Positions 1 through 7,268 of a stretch of DNA of 64,000 nucleotides are shown one piece after another. The DNA comes from RACS-047 sp031553855. GTDB lineage: Bacteria; Bacillota; Clostridia; Christensenellales; Pumilibacteraceae. The stretch lies in contig JAVBKW010000004.1 of assembly GCA_031553855.1 (NCBI GenBank), positions 62,001 through 126,000 on the forward strand, in the 5' to 3' direction. Numbering within the stretch: the first letter of the stretch is position 1; the number at the start of each line of letters is the position of its first letter. Made by a program: the position numbers and the translations under genes. Under the pieces are notes generated by a model that was not told the DNA's origin, made no database searches, and saw nothing but the letters and a program-made list of their open reading frames with translations.

Positions 1-363
1 GCCGCCGCCTTATTGCTTCAAAAAACCGGAGTCAAAACCGACGCCGCCGCCTCTGATAAAGCCGAGCTTGACGCCTCGTCATTATACGTAGGCAACGCCT
101 TTGCATTAAATGAGCTGCCCCGGCGCATAAACGGTTACGACGTTATCATCAATACGGTTCCGGCAAAAATTCTGGAAAAAGAGTCGCTTGAAAAAATACA
201 GGCGGGCGCGGCGTTGATCGAGCTTGCCTCGCAAAGCTGCCTTTGTGACGGGCTTGCGGAAAAATATCCTTTCACTTATATCAGCGCGCCATCTCTTCCG
301 ACTAAATATTCTGCGTTGAGCGCGGCGGATATCTTGCTTGAGTGTGTATATGAAATAAACTAG
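1..363 (+). CDS. dpaA: Dipicolinate synthase subunit A, C-terminal part (gene starts before the window)
   Basis: Subunit A of dipicolinate synthase makes, with subunit B, the dipicolinic acid stored in the spore core; it acts in the mother cell during sporulation. Only the last about 120 residues are present; the reading frame is open back to base 1, so the true start is upstream of the window. The visible part has the end of a Rossmann-type NAD(P)-binding domain (GYDVIINTVPAKIL, then a strand ALIELAS), as in the D-2-hydroxyacid-dehydrogenase-like C-terminal half of DpaA. The assignment is strengthened by dpaB just downstream. The TAG stop at 361-363 lies inside the left end of a palindromic repeat (359-486), which separates this gene from dpaB; in most spore formers the two are nearly contiguous. 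Confidence 0.8.
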   Translation, partial: AAALLLQKTGVKTDAAASDKAELDASSLYVGNAFALNELPRRINGYDVIINTVPAKILEKESLEKIQAGAALIELASQSCLCDGLAEKYPFTYISAPSLPTKYSALSAADILLECVYEIN

Positions 364-486
364 AAAAGAATTCATCGCCGGATTTACCGCTACGCTTACC
401 TTGCCGACTTGGTCGAGTATCAAATATACACTCCCGGCGTCGGCAAGGCAACTGTTGCGGCACTGCGGCGCGACTTCTTTTTTAGT
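359..486. repeat. Palindromic repeat element, copy A (128 bp)
   Basis: An imperfect inverted repeat runs from ACTAGAAAAGAA (359) to its near complement ending TTTTTTAGT (486). Inner arms include CCTTGCCGAC and its exact complement GTCGGCAAGG around an AT-rich centre with ATCAAATATAC. The reverse complement of 5776-5903 has the same length and aligns end to end (shared blocks include GCCGCTACGCTT-like, AAATATAC and CAACTGTTGCGGCACT). Similarity continues about 25 bp beyond the right end. The left terminus contains the dpaA stop codon. Confidence 0.75.
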
Positions 487-604
487 AAATAATGCGTCGG
501 CCATAGCAAAATGCAGACAGAAGAGAATATATTTTTTAGCATTTTCTGGACGGATGAGTCGCGGAACGTCCACTCTTTGTAAATCAATTCGTAAAAAACA
601 TAAG

Positions 605-1192
605 ATGGAAAATAATAAAATAAAAAATATCGGCTTGGCTATTACAGGCTCTTTTTGTACTTTCGACCGTATTCTTTCAGAGCTAAAAAAAATCATCGAT
701 CACGGCTATAACGTCATACCTATTTTTTCCTATGCGACCGCAAACACCGACACAAGATTCGGCACTGCGGCGGATTTTAGGCGTAAAGTCGTAGAGCTGA
801 CCGGAAAAGAGCCGGTCGATTCGCTCGTTTTAGCCGAGCCGCTCGGGCCTAAGGGTATGATAGACATTATGGTAGTCGCGCCCTGTACCGGGAATACTTT
901 AGCAAAAATCTCGCAGGCGATAACAGATACGCCGGTAACGATGGCGGTAAAAGCGCATTTCAGAAATAATAAGCCGGTCGTTATCGCCGTTTCGAGCAAC
1001 GATCTTCTGGGCATTAATTTCAGGAACCTTGGCTCATTGATGTCTATGAAAAACATTTATTTTGTGCCGTTCGGCCAGGACGACCACCTCAAAAAACCTA
1101 AGTCGTTAATATCCGACTACAGCCTTTTGCTTCCCGCAATCGAAAAAGCCGCGGATGGAGAGCAGCTGCAGCCGCTTTTACTAAGAACTTAA
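605..1192 (+). CDS. dpaB: Dipicolinate synthase subunit B (flavoprotein)
   Basis: DpaB is the flavoprotein-type subunit of dipicolinate synthase, required for spore dipicolinic acid. From the ATG at 605 the product is 195 residues, the usual size. It starts with a flavoprotein fold: strand NIGLAITGSFCTFDRIL, a later VVAPCTGNTLAKIS cofactor-pocket segment, and VVIAVSSNDLLG. The frame is open upstream to 401, but those residues translate the repeat and spacer between dpaA and dpaB and do not resemble DpaB, so 605 is preferred. No clear Shine-Dalgarno sequence precedes this ATG, which is unusual here. The 241-bp gap to dpaA holds palindromic copy A, so coupling with dpaA translation is probably lost. 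A second type of palindromic repeat begins two bases after the stop codon. Confidence 0.85.
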   Translation: MENNKIKNIGLAITGSFCTFDRILSELKKIIDHGYNVIPIFSYATANTDTRFGTAADFRRKVVELTGKEPVDSLVLAEPLGPKGMIDIMVVAPCTGNTLAKISQAITDTPVTMAVKAHFRNNKPVVIAVSSNDLLGINFRNLGSLMSMKNIYFVPFGQDDHLKKPKSLISDYSLLLPAIEKAADGEQLQPLLLRT

Positions 1193-1193
1193 A

Positions 1194-1359
1194 AACAAGA
1201 CTGTGAGTGAGAGTCCGATTAATTTTAAGCTACGTCTTTTTTGCTGGAAAACCCCTTCTTTTCTTGCAAATAGCGGTGCTATCAGGTGCAAAAACAAGTG
1301 TTTTTTCTATCTAAAAAATACTTGCTTAAGATTTAATCAACTCTTTTCACAGTCTTGTT
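1194..1359. repeat. Inverted-repeat element with AACAAGACTGTGA ends, copy 1 (166 bp)
   Basis: Exact 13-bp terminal inverted repeats, AACAAGACTGTGA at 1194-1206 and TCACAGTCTTGTT at 1347-1359. The similarity continues inward for about 38 bp (GAGTCCGATTAATTTTAAGC against the complement GAGTTGATTAAATCTTAAGC). The interior has a further small palindrome around TAGCGGTGCTA. No ORF of note lies inside. A shorter relative is at 15236-15302. Confidence 0.7.
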
Positions 1360-1394
1360 AAAAGTCTCAATAAGCTGTTTGACAATATAACAAC

Positions 1395-1436
1395 AAAACC
1401 GGGCTAAAGCGTTTAAAGGCGTTTTAGTCCGGTTTT
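1395..1436. terminator. Bidirectional rho-independent terminator
   Basis: The stem AAAACCGGGCTAAAGC (1395-1410) pairs with GTTTTAGTCCGGTTTT (1421-1436) around a 10-base loop, with A/T-rich flanks on both sides. It lies between the convergent dpaB and hydrogenase-like genes and can serve both. Confidence 0.8.
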
Positions 1437-1462
1437 AAATAAATTTTTATAACTTTCTTCTT

Positions 1463-2668
1463 TTAAAATTTTCTGCTGAAAATGTCAGACTCTAAAAGAT
1501 CGTCGTCGGTGTCGATCCCTATGCGGTGAAGAAGCTCTATTATATAGGCGTTATCTATGGGAGTTTTGTAGGGGGCAAGCGCGGCATAACCGTTTACCTG
1601 ATCCGTCGCCGTCTCAACCGGTATACAAGCTTTTGGGCCGCCCACGCAGCCGCCGGCGCAGCCCATACCCTCGAAAAAGTTTGCGGAGGCCTTGCCTTCC
1701 AAAATACTATTCAGCATAAGCTTGCAGGAGGCGACTCCGTCGGCGTGTTCGGCTTTGGGGAGTATGTCCCTTTCAGGATTTATGCGTTTAATAGTGCATT
1801 CTATAGCCTCGCTGACGCCCTTGCGCCTTGCATAAATGCGCCCTGAATATGACGAATGATCCTTGTCGATAGAGGGGAAATCCGACGGGTTTACGCCTAA
1901 GGCGGCAAAAATATCCTTTACCTCGCTGAAAGTCAGCACCCTGTCGATAGCGCCCGCGATGTCGGGCTCTCTGGCTTCGGCTTTTTTGGCGATACAAGGG
2001 CCGATAAAAACGGTTGCGGCGTCGGGGTAGAGCAGCTTTATGACTCTGCCGCTAGCTATCATAGGCGAGACGGACGCGGGCATATGCGGCATAAGCGACG
2101 AATAAATTTTCTTTATCATCGCTATCCACATAGGGCAGCAGCAGCTTGTAAGCTGGTAATCGCTCTCGTTTTTTATGTTTCTGTCGAACTCGAAAGCTTC
2201 CTTGAGGGTGAGGATATCGGCAAAAAGCGAAACCTCTATCATGCCGTCAAAGCCGATACTCTTTAGCGCGGCGCGCAAAATTCCCGCCTTATCCGCGCCC
2301 TCAAACTGCCCCAAAAACGCCGGAGCGATCAGGGCAAAGGTAAGGCGTTCCGACTTTACAAGCTTCAAAGACTCCACGCTGTCCGCGCTATTGTTCACTC
2401 TTTGCAGGGCAGAGCTTTGAGTTTCGCTTAAATTTTCACAGCTTCCGCAAAGCTTTATTTGCGAAAGCTTTTTCTCTGCGTGTTCAAAAATTTCATAGCA
2501 CGGCGTTTTATGCTCGTCGCGGATCTGATGCAAATGTTTTTGCGGATTTAAAAGGCAATCTAAAGCCAGCGGGTTATAGTAGGGGCTCTTTGCATTTTTT
2601 ACCTGCCCGAAAAAGTCCTTGCCCGTCGTGTTGTTAAGTTTTTTGTATAATTCGCGTAAGTTCACCAT
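1463..2668 (-). CDS. [FeFe]-hydrogenase large-subunit-like protein
   Basis: The 401-residue product carries the three H-cluster motifs of [FeFe] hydrogenases in order: TSCCCPMW (residues 174-181), GPCIAKK (223-229) and GMGCAGGCVGG (335-344). The cysteines that bind the H-cluster and the conserved proton-transfer cysteine are all retained. There is no N-terminal 2Fe-2S or multi-4Fe-4S ferredoxin domain; only a LCGSCEN segment (73-79) precedes the catalytic domain, and the third motif ends GGCVGGP rather than the usual GGG. It may therefore be a short monomeric or sensory-type hydrogenase, or a protein that has lost H2 turnover. It is monocistronic between two terminators. Its -10 box lies so close to the ATG that the mRNA may be leaderless, and no Shine-Dalgarno sequence is visible. 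The family is well supported; the activity is not. Confidence 0.8.
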   Translation of the reverse strand: MVNLRELYKKLNNTTGKDFFGQVKNAKSPYYNPLALDCLLNPQKHLHQIRDEHKTPCYEIFEHAEKKLSQIKLCGSCENLSETQSSALQRVNNSADSVESLKLVKSERLTFALIAPAFLGQFEGADKAGILRAALKSIGFDGMIEVSLFADILTLKEAFEFDRNIKNESDYQLTSCCCPMWIAMIKKIYSSLMPHMPASVSPMIASGRVIKLLYPDAATVFIGPCIAKKAEAREPDIAGAIDRVLTFSEVKDIFAALGVNPSDFPSIDKDHSSYSGRIYARRKGVSEAIECTIKRINPERDILPKAEHADGVASCKLMLNSILEGKASANFFEGMGCAGGCVGGPKACIPVETATDQVNGYAALAPYKTPIDNAYIIELLHRIGIDTDDDLLESDIFSRKF

Positions 2669-2674
2669 GTGTTT

Positions 2675-2704
2675 ATTATAATATATTTTGCGTTAAAACT
2701 GCAA
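2675..2704 (-). promoter_or_regulatory. Predicted promoter of the hydrogenase-like gene
   Basis: On the minus strand, TTGCAG (2704-2699) and TATAAT (2680-2675) are 18 bp apart. The -10 box ends only 6 bp before the ATG at 2668. Confidence 0.6.
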
Positions 2705-2749
2705 GAAAAATTCGCCGGTTAACAGGGCATATATAAATTCTATAAAGCG

Positions 2750-2793
2750 AAAAAAGAGTGCGGAGCCGCTTTTTTCGCTCTGCACTCTTTTTT
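2750..2793. terminator. Rho-independent terminator after groEL
   Basis: A perfect 12-bp stem, AAAAAAGAGTGC (2750-2761) with GCACTCTTTTTT (2782-2793), ends in T runs in both directions. It lies 64 bp past the groEL stop on the minus strand. Confidence 0.85.
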
Positions 2794-2857
2794 AGATTTA
2801 TTTGGTTTTAAAATGATGAATAAGTCCATCTTTTCCATAAAAGGAAAGGGTCAGGGC

Positions 2858-4495
2858 TTAATACATTCCGCCCATTCCGCCCATTCCGCCGCCTGCGGGC
2901 ATTGCGGGTTCGGGTTCGGGGATGTCTGCAACTACGCTTTCGGTAGTGAGAAGGGTTGCTGCAACGGACGCAGCGTTCTGGAGCGCGGAACGGCATACCT
3001 TAGTGGGGTCGATGATGCCCTTTGCGACTATATCGCCGTATTCGTCTTTGAGCGCGTCATAGCCGTAGTAAGCTTTTTTGGAGTTGGCGAGTATCGTGTT
3101 CACAACCACTCCGCCGTCTACGCCCGCGTTCTCCGCTATCTGACGTACGGGGGACTCTAAGGATTTGAGTATGATCTCCGCTCCGGTCTTCTCGTCGCCT
3201 GAAAGCGTCGCGATGTGCTTTTTAACAAAAGGTATAGCCGAGAGCAGGGCAACGCCGCCGCCGGGAACGATACCCTCTTCAACAGCCGCTCTTGTTGCGG
3301 CCAAAGCGTCCTCGATGCGCAGTTTCTTTTCCTTCATTTCAACTTCGGTCGCCGCGCCCACGTTGATGACTGCAACGCCTCCGGCAAGCTTAGCCAAGCG
3401 TTCGGCAAGCTTTTCCTTGTCATAATCCGAGGTTGTGATTTCCATTTGCGAACGGATCGACTTGATGCGCGCTTTGATATCGGCAGAATCGCCCGAGCCT
3501 TCGACTATAGTTGTGTTGTCTTTATCCACCTTGACCTGTTTTGCGCGGCCGAGCATAGCTAAAGTTACGTCTTTAAATTCAACGCCCATTTCCTCAGAAA
3601 CCACCTGTCCGCCGGTAAGGATAGCGATATCCTTAAGAAGTTCCTTGCGGCGGTCGCCAAAGCCGGGTGCTTTAACGGCAACGCAGTTGAACGTGCCGCG
3701 CAGCTTATTCACTACGAGTGTTGCGAGCGCTTCGCTTTCAAAATCGTCGGCGATGATAAGGAGCTTTGCGCCTGCGTTTACGACCTGTTCTAAGATAGGA
3801 AGTATTTCCTGAATAGTGCTGATCTTTTTATCCGTAATCAAAATAACGGGATTTTCAAGCACAGCTTCCATTTTGTCGGTATTTGTGACCATATAAGCGG
3901 AGGCGTAGCCTCTGTCGAACTGCATACCCTCGACTATCGAAAGGTTTGTGTCCATAGTTTTGGACTCCTCGACCGTTATAACGCCGTCCTTTCCGACCTT
4001 TTCCATAGCTTCCGCGATAAGCTCTCCGACTGTTTCGTCGCTTGCCGAGTTTGCCGCGACCTGCATTATAGCCGTTTTGGTTTCGATAGGCTTAGAAATG
4101 CTTTTAAGCTGCTCAACAACCACGTTCGACGCGGACGCGATGCCTTTTTTCAGTATCATCGGGTTCGCGCCTGCGGCCACGTTTTTAAGCCCTTCCTTTA
4201 TTATGGACTGAGCCAGTACGCAGGCGGTAGTAGTACCGTCGCCCGCAACGTCGTTCGTTTTTGTGCAGACTTCCTTAAGAACCTGCGCGCCCATATTTTC
4301 AAACGCGTTCTCAAGCTCGATTTCCTTAGCGATAGTAACGCCGTCATTGGTGATAAGGGGAGAGCCGTACTTTTTGCCAAGCACAACGTTCCTGCCTTTG
4401 GGGCCGAGCGTGATCTTAACTGTGTTTGCAAGCGTGTTTACGCCGGACTCTAAAAGCTTTCTTGCCTCTTCGCCGGTTTTTATCTGTTTAGCCAT
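2858..4495 (-). CDS. groL: Chaperonin GroEL (Hsp60)
   Basis: ATP-driven cytoplasmic folding chaperone that works as a double heptameric ring with GroES. The 545-residue product has standard length. It shows the N-terminal LGPKGRNVVL and the GDGTTTACVLA nucleotide-site segment, the AGGVAVINVGA and GIVPGGGVALL blocks of the second equatorial half, and the C-terminal Gly-Gly-Met repeat (GGGMGGMGGMY). The ATG has a strong AGGAGGAT ribosome binding site. It lies 25 bp after groES in a two-gene operon and is followed by a strong terminator. Confidence 0.99.
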   Translation of the reverse strand: MAKQIKTGEEARKLLESGVNTLANTVKITLGPKGRNVVLGKKYGSPLITNDGVTIAKEIELENAFENMGAQVLKEVCTKTNDVAGDGTTTACVLAQSIIKEGLKNVAAGANPMILKKGIASASNVVVEQLKSISKPIETKTAIMQVAANSASDETVGELIAEAMEKVGKDGVITVEESKTMDTNLSIVEGMQFDRGYASAYMVTNTDKMEAVLENPVILITDKKISTIQEILPILEQVVNAGAKLLIIADDFESEALATLVVNKLRGTFNCVAVKAPGFGDRRKELLKDIAILTGGQVVSEEMGVEFKDVTLAMLGRAKQVKVDKDNTTIVEGSGDSADIKARIKSIRSQMEITTSDYDKEKLAERLAKLAGGVAVINVGAATEVEMKEKKLRIEDALAATRAAVEEGIVPGGGVALLSAIPFVKKHIATLSGDEKTGAEIILKSLESPVRQIAENAGVDGGVVVNTILANSKKAYYGYDALKDEYGDIVAKGIIDPTKVCRSALQNAASVAATLLTTESVVADIPEPEPAMPAGGGMGGMGGMY

Positions 4496-4520
4496 TTTTG
4501 ATATCCTCCTGATAATTTGA

Positions 4521-4805
4521 TTATTCTACGATCGCCAAAACGTCGTTCTGGCGCATAATGGTAACTTCTTTGCCGTCGATTTTGAATTCCGAACCCGCGT
4601 ACTTCGAGTAAAGGATCTTGTCGCCGACTTTTATCTGCATTTTGACTTCCTTTCCGTCTACCATTCCGCCGGGGCCTACTGCGATAACGCGCGCCATTTG
4701 CGGCTTTTCCTGATCTTTAGCGAGCAATACTATGCCGCTCTTTGTCTTTTCTTCGGAATCGATAGCTTCAATAACGATCCTGTCGAATAACGGTTTGATG
4801 TTCAT
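4521..4805 (-). CDS. groS: Co-chaperonin GroES (Hsp10)
   Basis: The 94-residue lid of the GroEL chamber. It begins MNIKPLFDRIVIEAI, contains the mobile loop around EEKTKSGIVLLAKDQEKP, then VIAVGPGG and the terminal MRQNDVLAIVE, all typical of GroES. Its start has a GGAGGATAT-type ribosome binding site. It is first in the groES-groEL operon. Neither a CIRCE hairpin (the HrcA site) nor a CtsR box was seen upstream, in contrast to the ctsR operon about 1.2 kb away. Confidence 0.99.
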   Translation of the reverse strand: MNIKPLFDRIVIEAIDSEEKTKSGIVLLAKDQEKPQMARVIAVGPGGMVDGKEVKMQIKVGDKILYSKYAGSEFKIDGKEVTIMRQNDVLAIVE

Positions 4806-4852
4806 TTTTTTATATCCTCCAAAAATTTTTGAATTAACGATTAAGTATAATG

Positions 4853-4881
4853 ATTTTAGCCTAAAAAGTGTAAAAAATCAA
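4853..4881 (-). promoter_or_regulatory. Predicted groESL promoter
   Basis: On the minus strand, TTGATT (4881-4876) and TAAAAT (4858-4853) are 17 bp apart, about 50 bp before the groES ATG. No CIRCE or CtsR operator was found nearby. Confidence 0.5.
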
Positions 4882-4987
4882 GCAAATCAATGTGTAAAAC
4901 ATCTGAAAAAGCTATGTGCTAAGGAAATCCGGTAGAATTGTTTGTACTTTTCCTCGAAAAATGTCCGTTTCTTTTTTTTCTGTCTGC

Positions 4988-5016
4988 TTGCCATTTTTCC
5001 CGTTTCTTGCTATAAT
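4988..5016 (+). promoter_or_regulatory. Sigma-A promoter of the deaminase gene
   Basis: TTGCCA (4988-4993), a 17-bp spacer and an exact TATAAT (5011-5016). Transcription would begin near 5023, which rules out translation starts upstream of that point. Confidence 0.75.
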
Positions 5017-5049
5017 GATCCAATATCAGCGTTCGGGGTGTTTAGTACT

Positions 5050-5535
5050 ATGGATAAAATGAATGTTAAGGTTATAGATAAGTTGTTGGCCGATAAATGG
5101 GACCTGCGTTTTATGGAGACTGCAAAGCTCGTTTCGTCGTGGTCGAGCTGCTATCAGCAAAACCGTCAGGTAGGAGCCGTCATCACAAAGAACAAACGCA
5201 TTTTAACTACCGGTTATAACGGCGCAAGCAGCGGAATAAAGAGCTGTAAGGAGCGGGGCAGCTGCTTAAGGCGCGAGCTTAACATCGCAAGCGGTACCTG
5301 CCACGAGATCTGCTACGCCACGCATGCCGAGCAAAACGCGATCATTCAGGCTGCGAAACTCGGCGTCTGCATCGACGGCGCAACTTTGTATTGTACTCAT
5401 CAGCCCTGTTCCATATGTGCTAAAATGATAATAAACAGCGGCATCAACCGTATAGTCTATTCCGAGGGCTATCCCGACGACTTTTCGATGCAGATGTTAA
5501 ACGAGGCTGGCGTAATAATCGAGCAATTAGTTTGA
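5050..5535 (+). CDS. dCMP deaminase family protein (ComEB-like)
   Basis: Zinc-dependent cytidine/deoxycytidylate deaminase family; the likely reaction is dCMP to dUMP, feeding dTMP synthesis. From the ATG at 5050 the product is 161 residues. It has the zinc ligands of the family, THAE (H92, catalytic E94) and PCSIC (C120, C123), plus the VGAVITKNKRILTTGYNG segment of the substrate pocket. The frame is open back to 4942, but those codons overlap a near-perfect promoter (4988-5016) and encode an unlikely Phe-rich stretch, so they are excluded. The stop TGA at 5533-5535 and the last three sense codons lie within a palindromic repeat whose far end mirrors this gene tail. Confidence 0.88.
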   Translation: MDKMNVKVIDKLLADKWDLRFMETAKLVSSWSSCYQQNRQVGAVITKNKRILTTGYNGASSGIKSCKERGSCLRRELNIASGTCHEICYATHAEQNAIIQAAKLGVCIDGATLYCTHQPCSICAKMIINSGINRIVYSEGYPDDFSMQMLNEAGVIIEQLV

Positions 5536-5653
5536 TTATGCGTTTGATGCTTTGTCAACATCGTGTTTTACGACTGCTTGTGTACGTTTAAAGTACACGG
5601 CGCACCCGTAAAACCTCGTTTCCTCGCCTGAAACGCATACTGAAACTAATTGC
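5523..5653. repeat. Palindromic repeat element, copy E (131 bp)
   Basis: The left end GCAATTAGTTT (5523-5533), which is the end of the deaminase gene, is matched exactly by its complement AAACTAATTGC at 5643-5653. The arms continue inward (TATGCGTTT with AAACGCATA; GTTTTACG with CGTAAAAC) to a central near-palindrome GTGTACGTTTAAAGTACAC (5580-5598). A 30-bp piece of the left arm (5534-5563) recurs at 5664-5693 with two mismatches. Confidence 0.75.
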
Positions 5654-5663
5654 AATTAAGGAA

Positions 5664-5693
5664 GATAATGCGTTTGATGCTTTGTCAACGTCG
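5664..5693 (+). repeat. Partial copy of the left arm of element E
   Basis: 28 of 30 bases match 5534-5563 in direct orientation, 130 bp further on. It sits between elements E and B without its complementary arm, so it looks like a remnant or a rearrangement by-product. Confidence 0.7.
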
Positions 5694-5775
5694 GTTTAAC
5701 TAAACTTTAAATGAAAACTTAAATCTTTTCTCACCATCCTTTTGAATGCTATCGGTTAAAGCCGACGCATAAATT

Positions 5776-5903
5776 ACTAGGAAAGAAGGCGCGTCGGGAG
5801 TGCCGCAACAGTTGGTTTGACGCCGACCGAGCGTATATTTAATACGTGAGAGAGGCGGCAAATCCAAGCGTAGCGGCAATCCGATGATGCATTCTTTTCT
5901 AGT
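5776..5903. repeat. Palindromic repeat element, copy B (128 bp, opposite orientation to copy A)
   Basis: It begins ACTAGGAAAGAAGG (5776) and ends CATTCTTTTCTAGT (5903). The centre is GCGTATATTTAATACG (5831-5846). Its reverse complement aligns along its whole length with copy A. It lies in the long intergenic stretch before the ctsR promoter; E, the partial arm and B together fill most of 5536-5903. Confidence 0.75.
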
Positions 5904-6001
5904 TTATATAATAAGACTTTTAATTTACCGCGTATTGTCAATCATTCTTTAAAAGAAAGAAAAGATTTGCCAAAATGCGGTAATTTTTTTTAATAATCCT
6001 C

Positions 6002-6056
6002 TTGACAAACTTATTTCATAGCTATATAATAATATCAAAGGTCAAAGAAAGTCAAA
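6002..6056 (+). promoter_or_regulatory. ctsR operon promoter with CtsR operator
   Basis: TTGACA (6002-6007), a 17-bp spacer and TATAAT (6025-6030) form a consensus sigma-A promoter. Just downstream, GGTCAAA-GAA-AGTCAAA (6040-6056) matches the direct heptad repeat bound by CtsR. The site covers the start of transcription, so the operon should be autorepressed and released by heat. Confidence 0.92.
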
Positions 6057-6155
6057 CATTTTTAACCACTTTTTAGAAAAAATTTTTTCAAGCGGTAAAA
6101 GTTAAGGGAAACGGGCCTTTTAATAAACTTTCAGAGGAAGAGAAAGAGGGGCAAA

Positions 6156-6653
6156 ATGGCAAATATAAGCGATTTAATTGAAGCGTTTTTGATTGAAACG
6201 CTGGGAGACGACGACAAACTGAAGGTGAGCCGCAACGAGCTTGCTCTGTTTTTTGCGTGCGCGCCGAGTCAAATCAATTATGTTTTGTCTACGCGCTTCA
6301 CGCCCGAGCGCGGCTATATCATAGAATCTAAGCGGGGCGGAGGCGGGTCTGTAACGGTCGTGCGGCTTCAGGAAGCTCCGGCGGACGCCTACAAAAACAT
6401 CATCAACCGCTCGATTTCCGAGGGCTTAAGCTATTTAAAAGCCACACAGGTCATCGACAGGATGGAATACGACGATATAATATCAGACAGAGAGGCGGCG
6501 ATTTTAAAAACGGTAATGTCGGATAAAACGCTCGTCGCGCCCACAGTTATTAAAGACGGTCTGCGCTCAAGCATTTTAAAGTCGGTTTTACTGGCATTAC
6601 TAAGGTCGGACGGCGGCGAAACGCTGCAAGAAAATGAGGATGAGGAAGAATAA
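6156..6653 (+). CDS. ctsR: Heat-shock transcriptional repressor CtsR
   Basis: Winged-helix dimeric repressor of class III heat-shock genes that binds the GGTCAAA direct repeats. The 165-residue product starts MANISDLIEAFL and has the characteristic DNA-contacting wing with the glycine-rich tip ESKRGGGGSVTVV (residues about 57-69), followed by the C-terminal four-helix dimerisation domain (residues about 80-150). The start has a GAGGGGC-type ribosome binding site. It is first in the ctsR-mcsA-mcsB-clpC operon, whose promoter carries a CtsR box. Confidence 0.97.
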   Translation: MANISDLIEAFLIETLGDDDKLKVSRNELALFFACAPSQINYVLSTRFTPERGYIIESKRGGGGSVTVVRLQEAPADAYKNIINRSISEGLSYLKATQVIDRMEYDDIISDREAAILKTVMSDKTLVAPTVIKDGLRSSILKSVLLALLRSDGGETLQENEDEEE

Positions 6654-6705
6654 GCAGCTTCCGTTAGTGAATTAAGGAACGCTGAACATCAGGAGATAAT
6701 TAATA

Positions 6706-7191
6706 ATGTTATGTGATGAATGTAAAAAGAACGAAGCTACCTTCCATGCGATAAAGAAAATCAACGGAGTTTCAACAGAAAAACATCTGTGCGCGGAGTG
6801 TCAGGCAAAGCAGTCGGCAAAGGGTCAGGGTATTGTGGACTTTACCGATATGTTTTCAGGCTTTAAGAGCCTTTTCGAGCCGCCGCGCCGTTCAGCCGTT
6901 TTGCGCTGCTCAAAGTGCGGCACGACCAGCGAGGAGTTTTTGAACACCGCGTACGTCGGCTGCCCGGACTGCTATACGGAGCTTAAAGCCGTCATAAATC
7001 CGGTAATACAAAAAACGCAGAATGCCTCTATTCATACGGGCAAGAGCGTGGTCCCTATAACAAAAGAGGATAAGGATAAGGAATACGCGCGCCTTCAGGC
7101 TATGCTCGAAGAGGCGATAAACCGCGATGATATGAAAACCGCGGAAGAGGTTTTCGGCCGGATCCGCAAGCTTAAAGGAAACGCTGAATAA
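6706..7191 (+). CDS. mcsA: McsA, zinc-finger activator of McsB
   Basis: Adaptor that activates the protein-arginine kinase McsB. The 161-residue product has four CxxC pairs (MLCDEC, LCAEC, RCSKCG, GCPDC) for two zinc sites in the N-terminal two thirds, then a C-terminal UVR-type helical hairpin (KEYARLQAMLEEAINRDDMK). An AGGAG ribosome binding site precedes the ATG. It is second in the operon. The last codons and stop contain the 17-mer AAGGAAACGCTGAATAA, whose complement recurs between other genes in this window (20760, 26859). Confidence 0.96.
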   Translation: MLCDECKKNEATFHAIKKINGVSTEKHLCAECQAKQSAKGQGIVDFTDMFSGFKSLFEPPRRSAVLRCSKCGTTSEEFLNTAYVGCPDCYTELKAVINPVIQKTQNASIHTGKSVVPITKEDKDKEYARLQAMLEEAINRDDMKTAEEVFGRIRKLKGNAE

Positions 7192-7268
7192 TTACGGTTA
7201 GAATTTTCGGCAAAATTTTTTTAAGAGCTTTTCGGGCAATATGACATCAGGAGGTCATAAATAAAAAA

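Noticed and set aside
401..604. N-terminal extension of the dpaB frame
   Set aside because: It translates the palindromic repeat and spacer; homology to DpaB begins at residue 1 from ATG 605.
106..696. Long minus-strand ORF opposite dpaA and dpaB
   Set aside because: It is a shadow frame across two real genes and a repeat, with no ribosome site or family resemblance. The same applies to the many other long frames opposite groEL, clpC, atpA and pgk.
4806..4941. CIRCE or CtsR operator upstream of groESL
   Set aside because: Neither the TTAGCACTC/GAGTGCTAA hairpin nor the GGTCAAA direct repeat is present.
4942..5049. N-terminal extension of the deaminase frame (TTG start)
   Set aside because: It overlaps a consensus promoter at 4988-5016 and encodes a Phe-rich sequence unlike the family.
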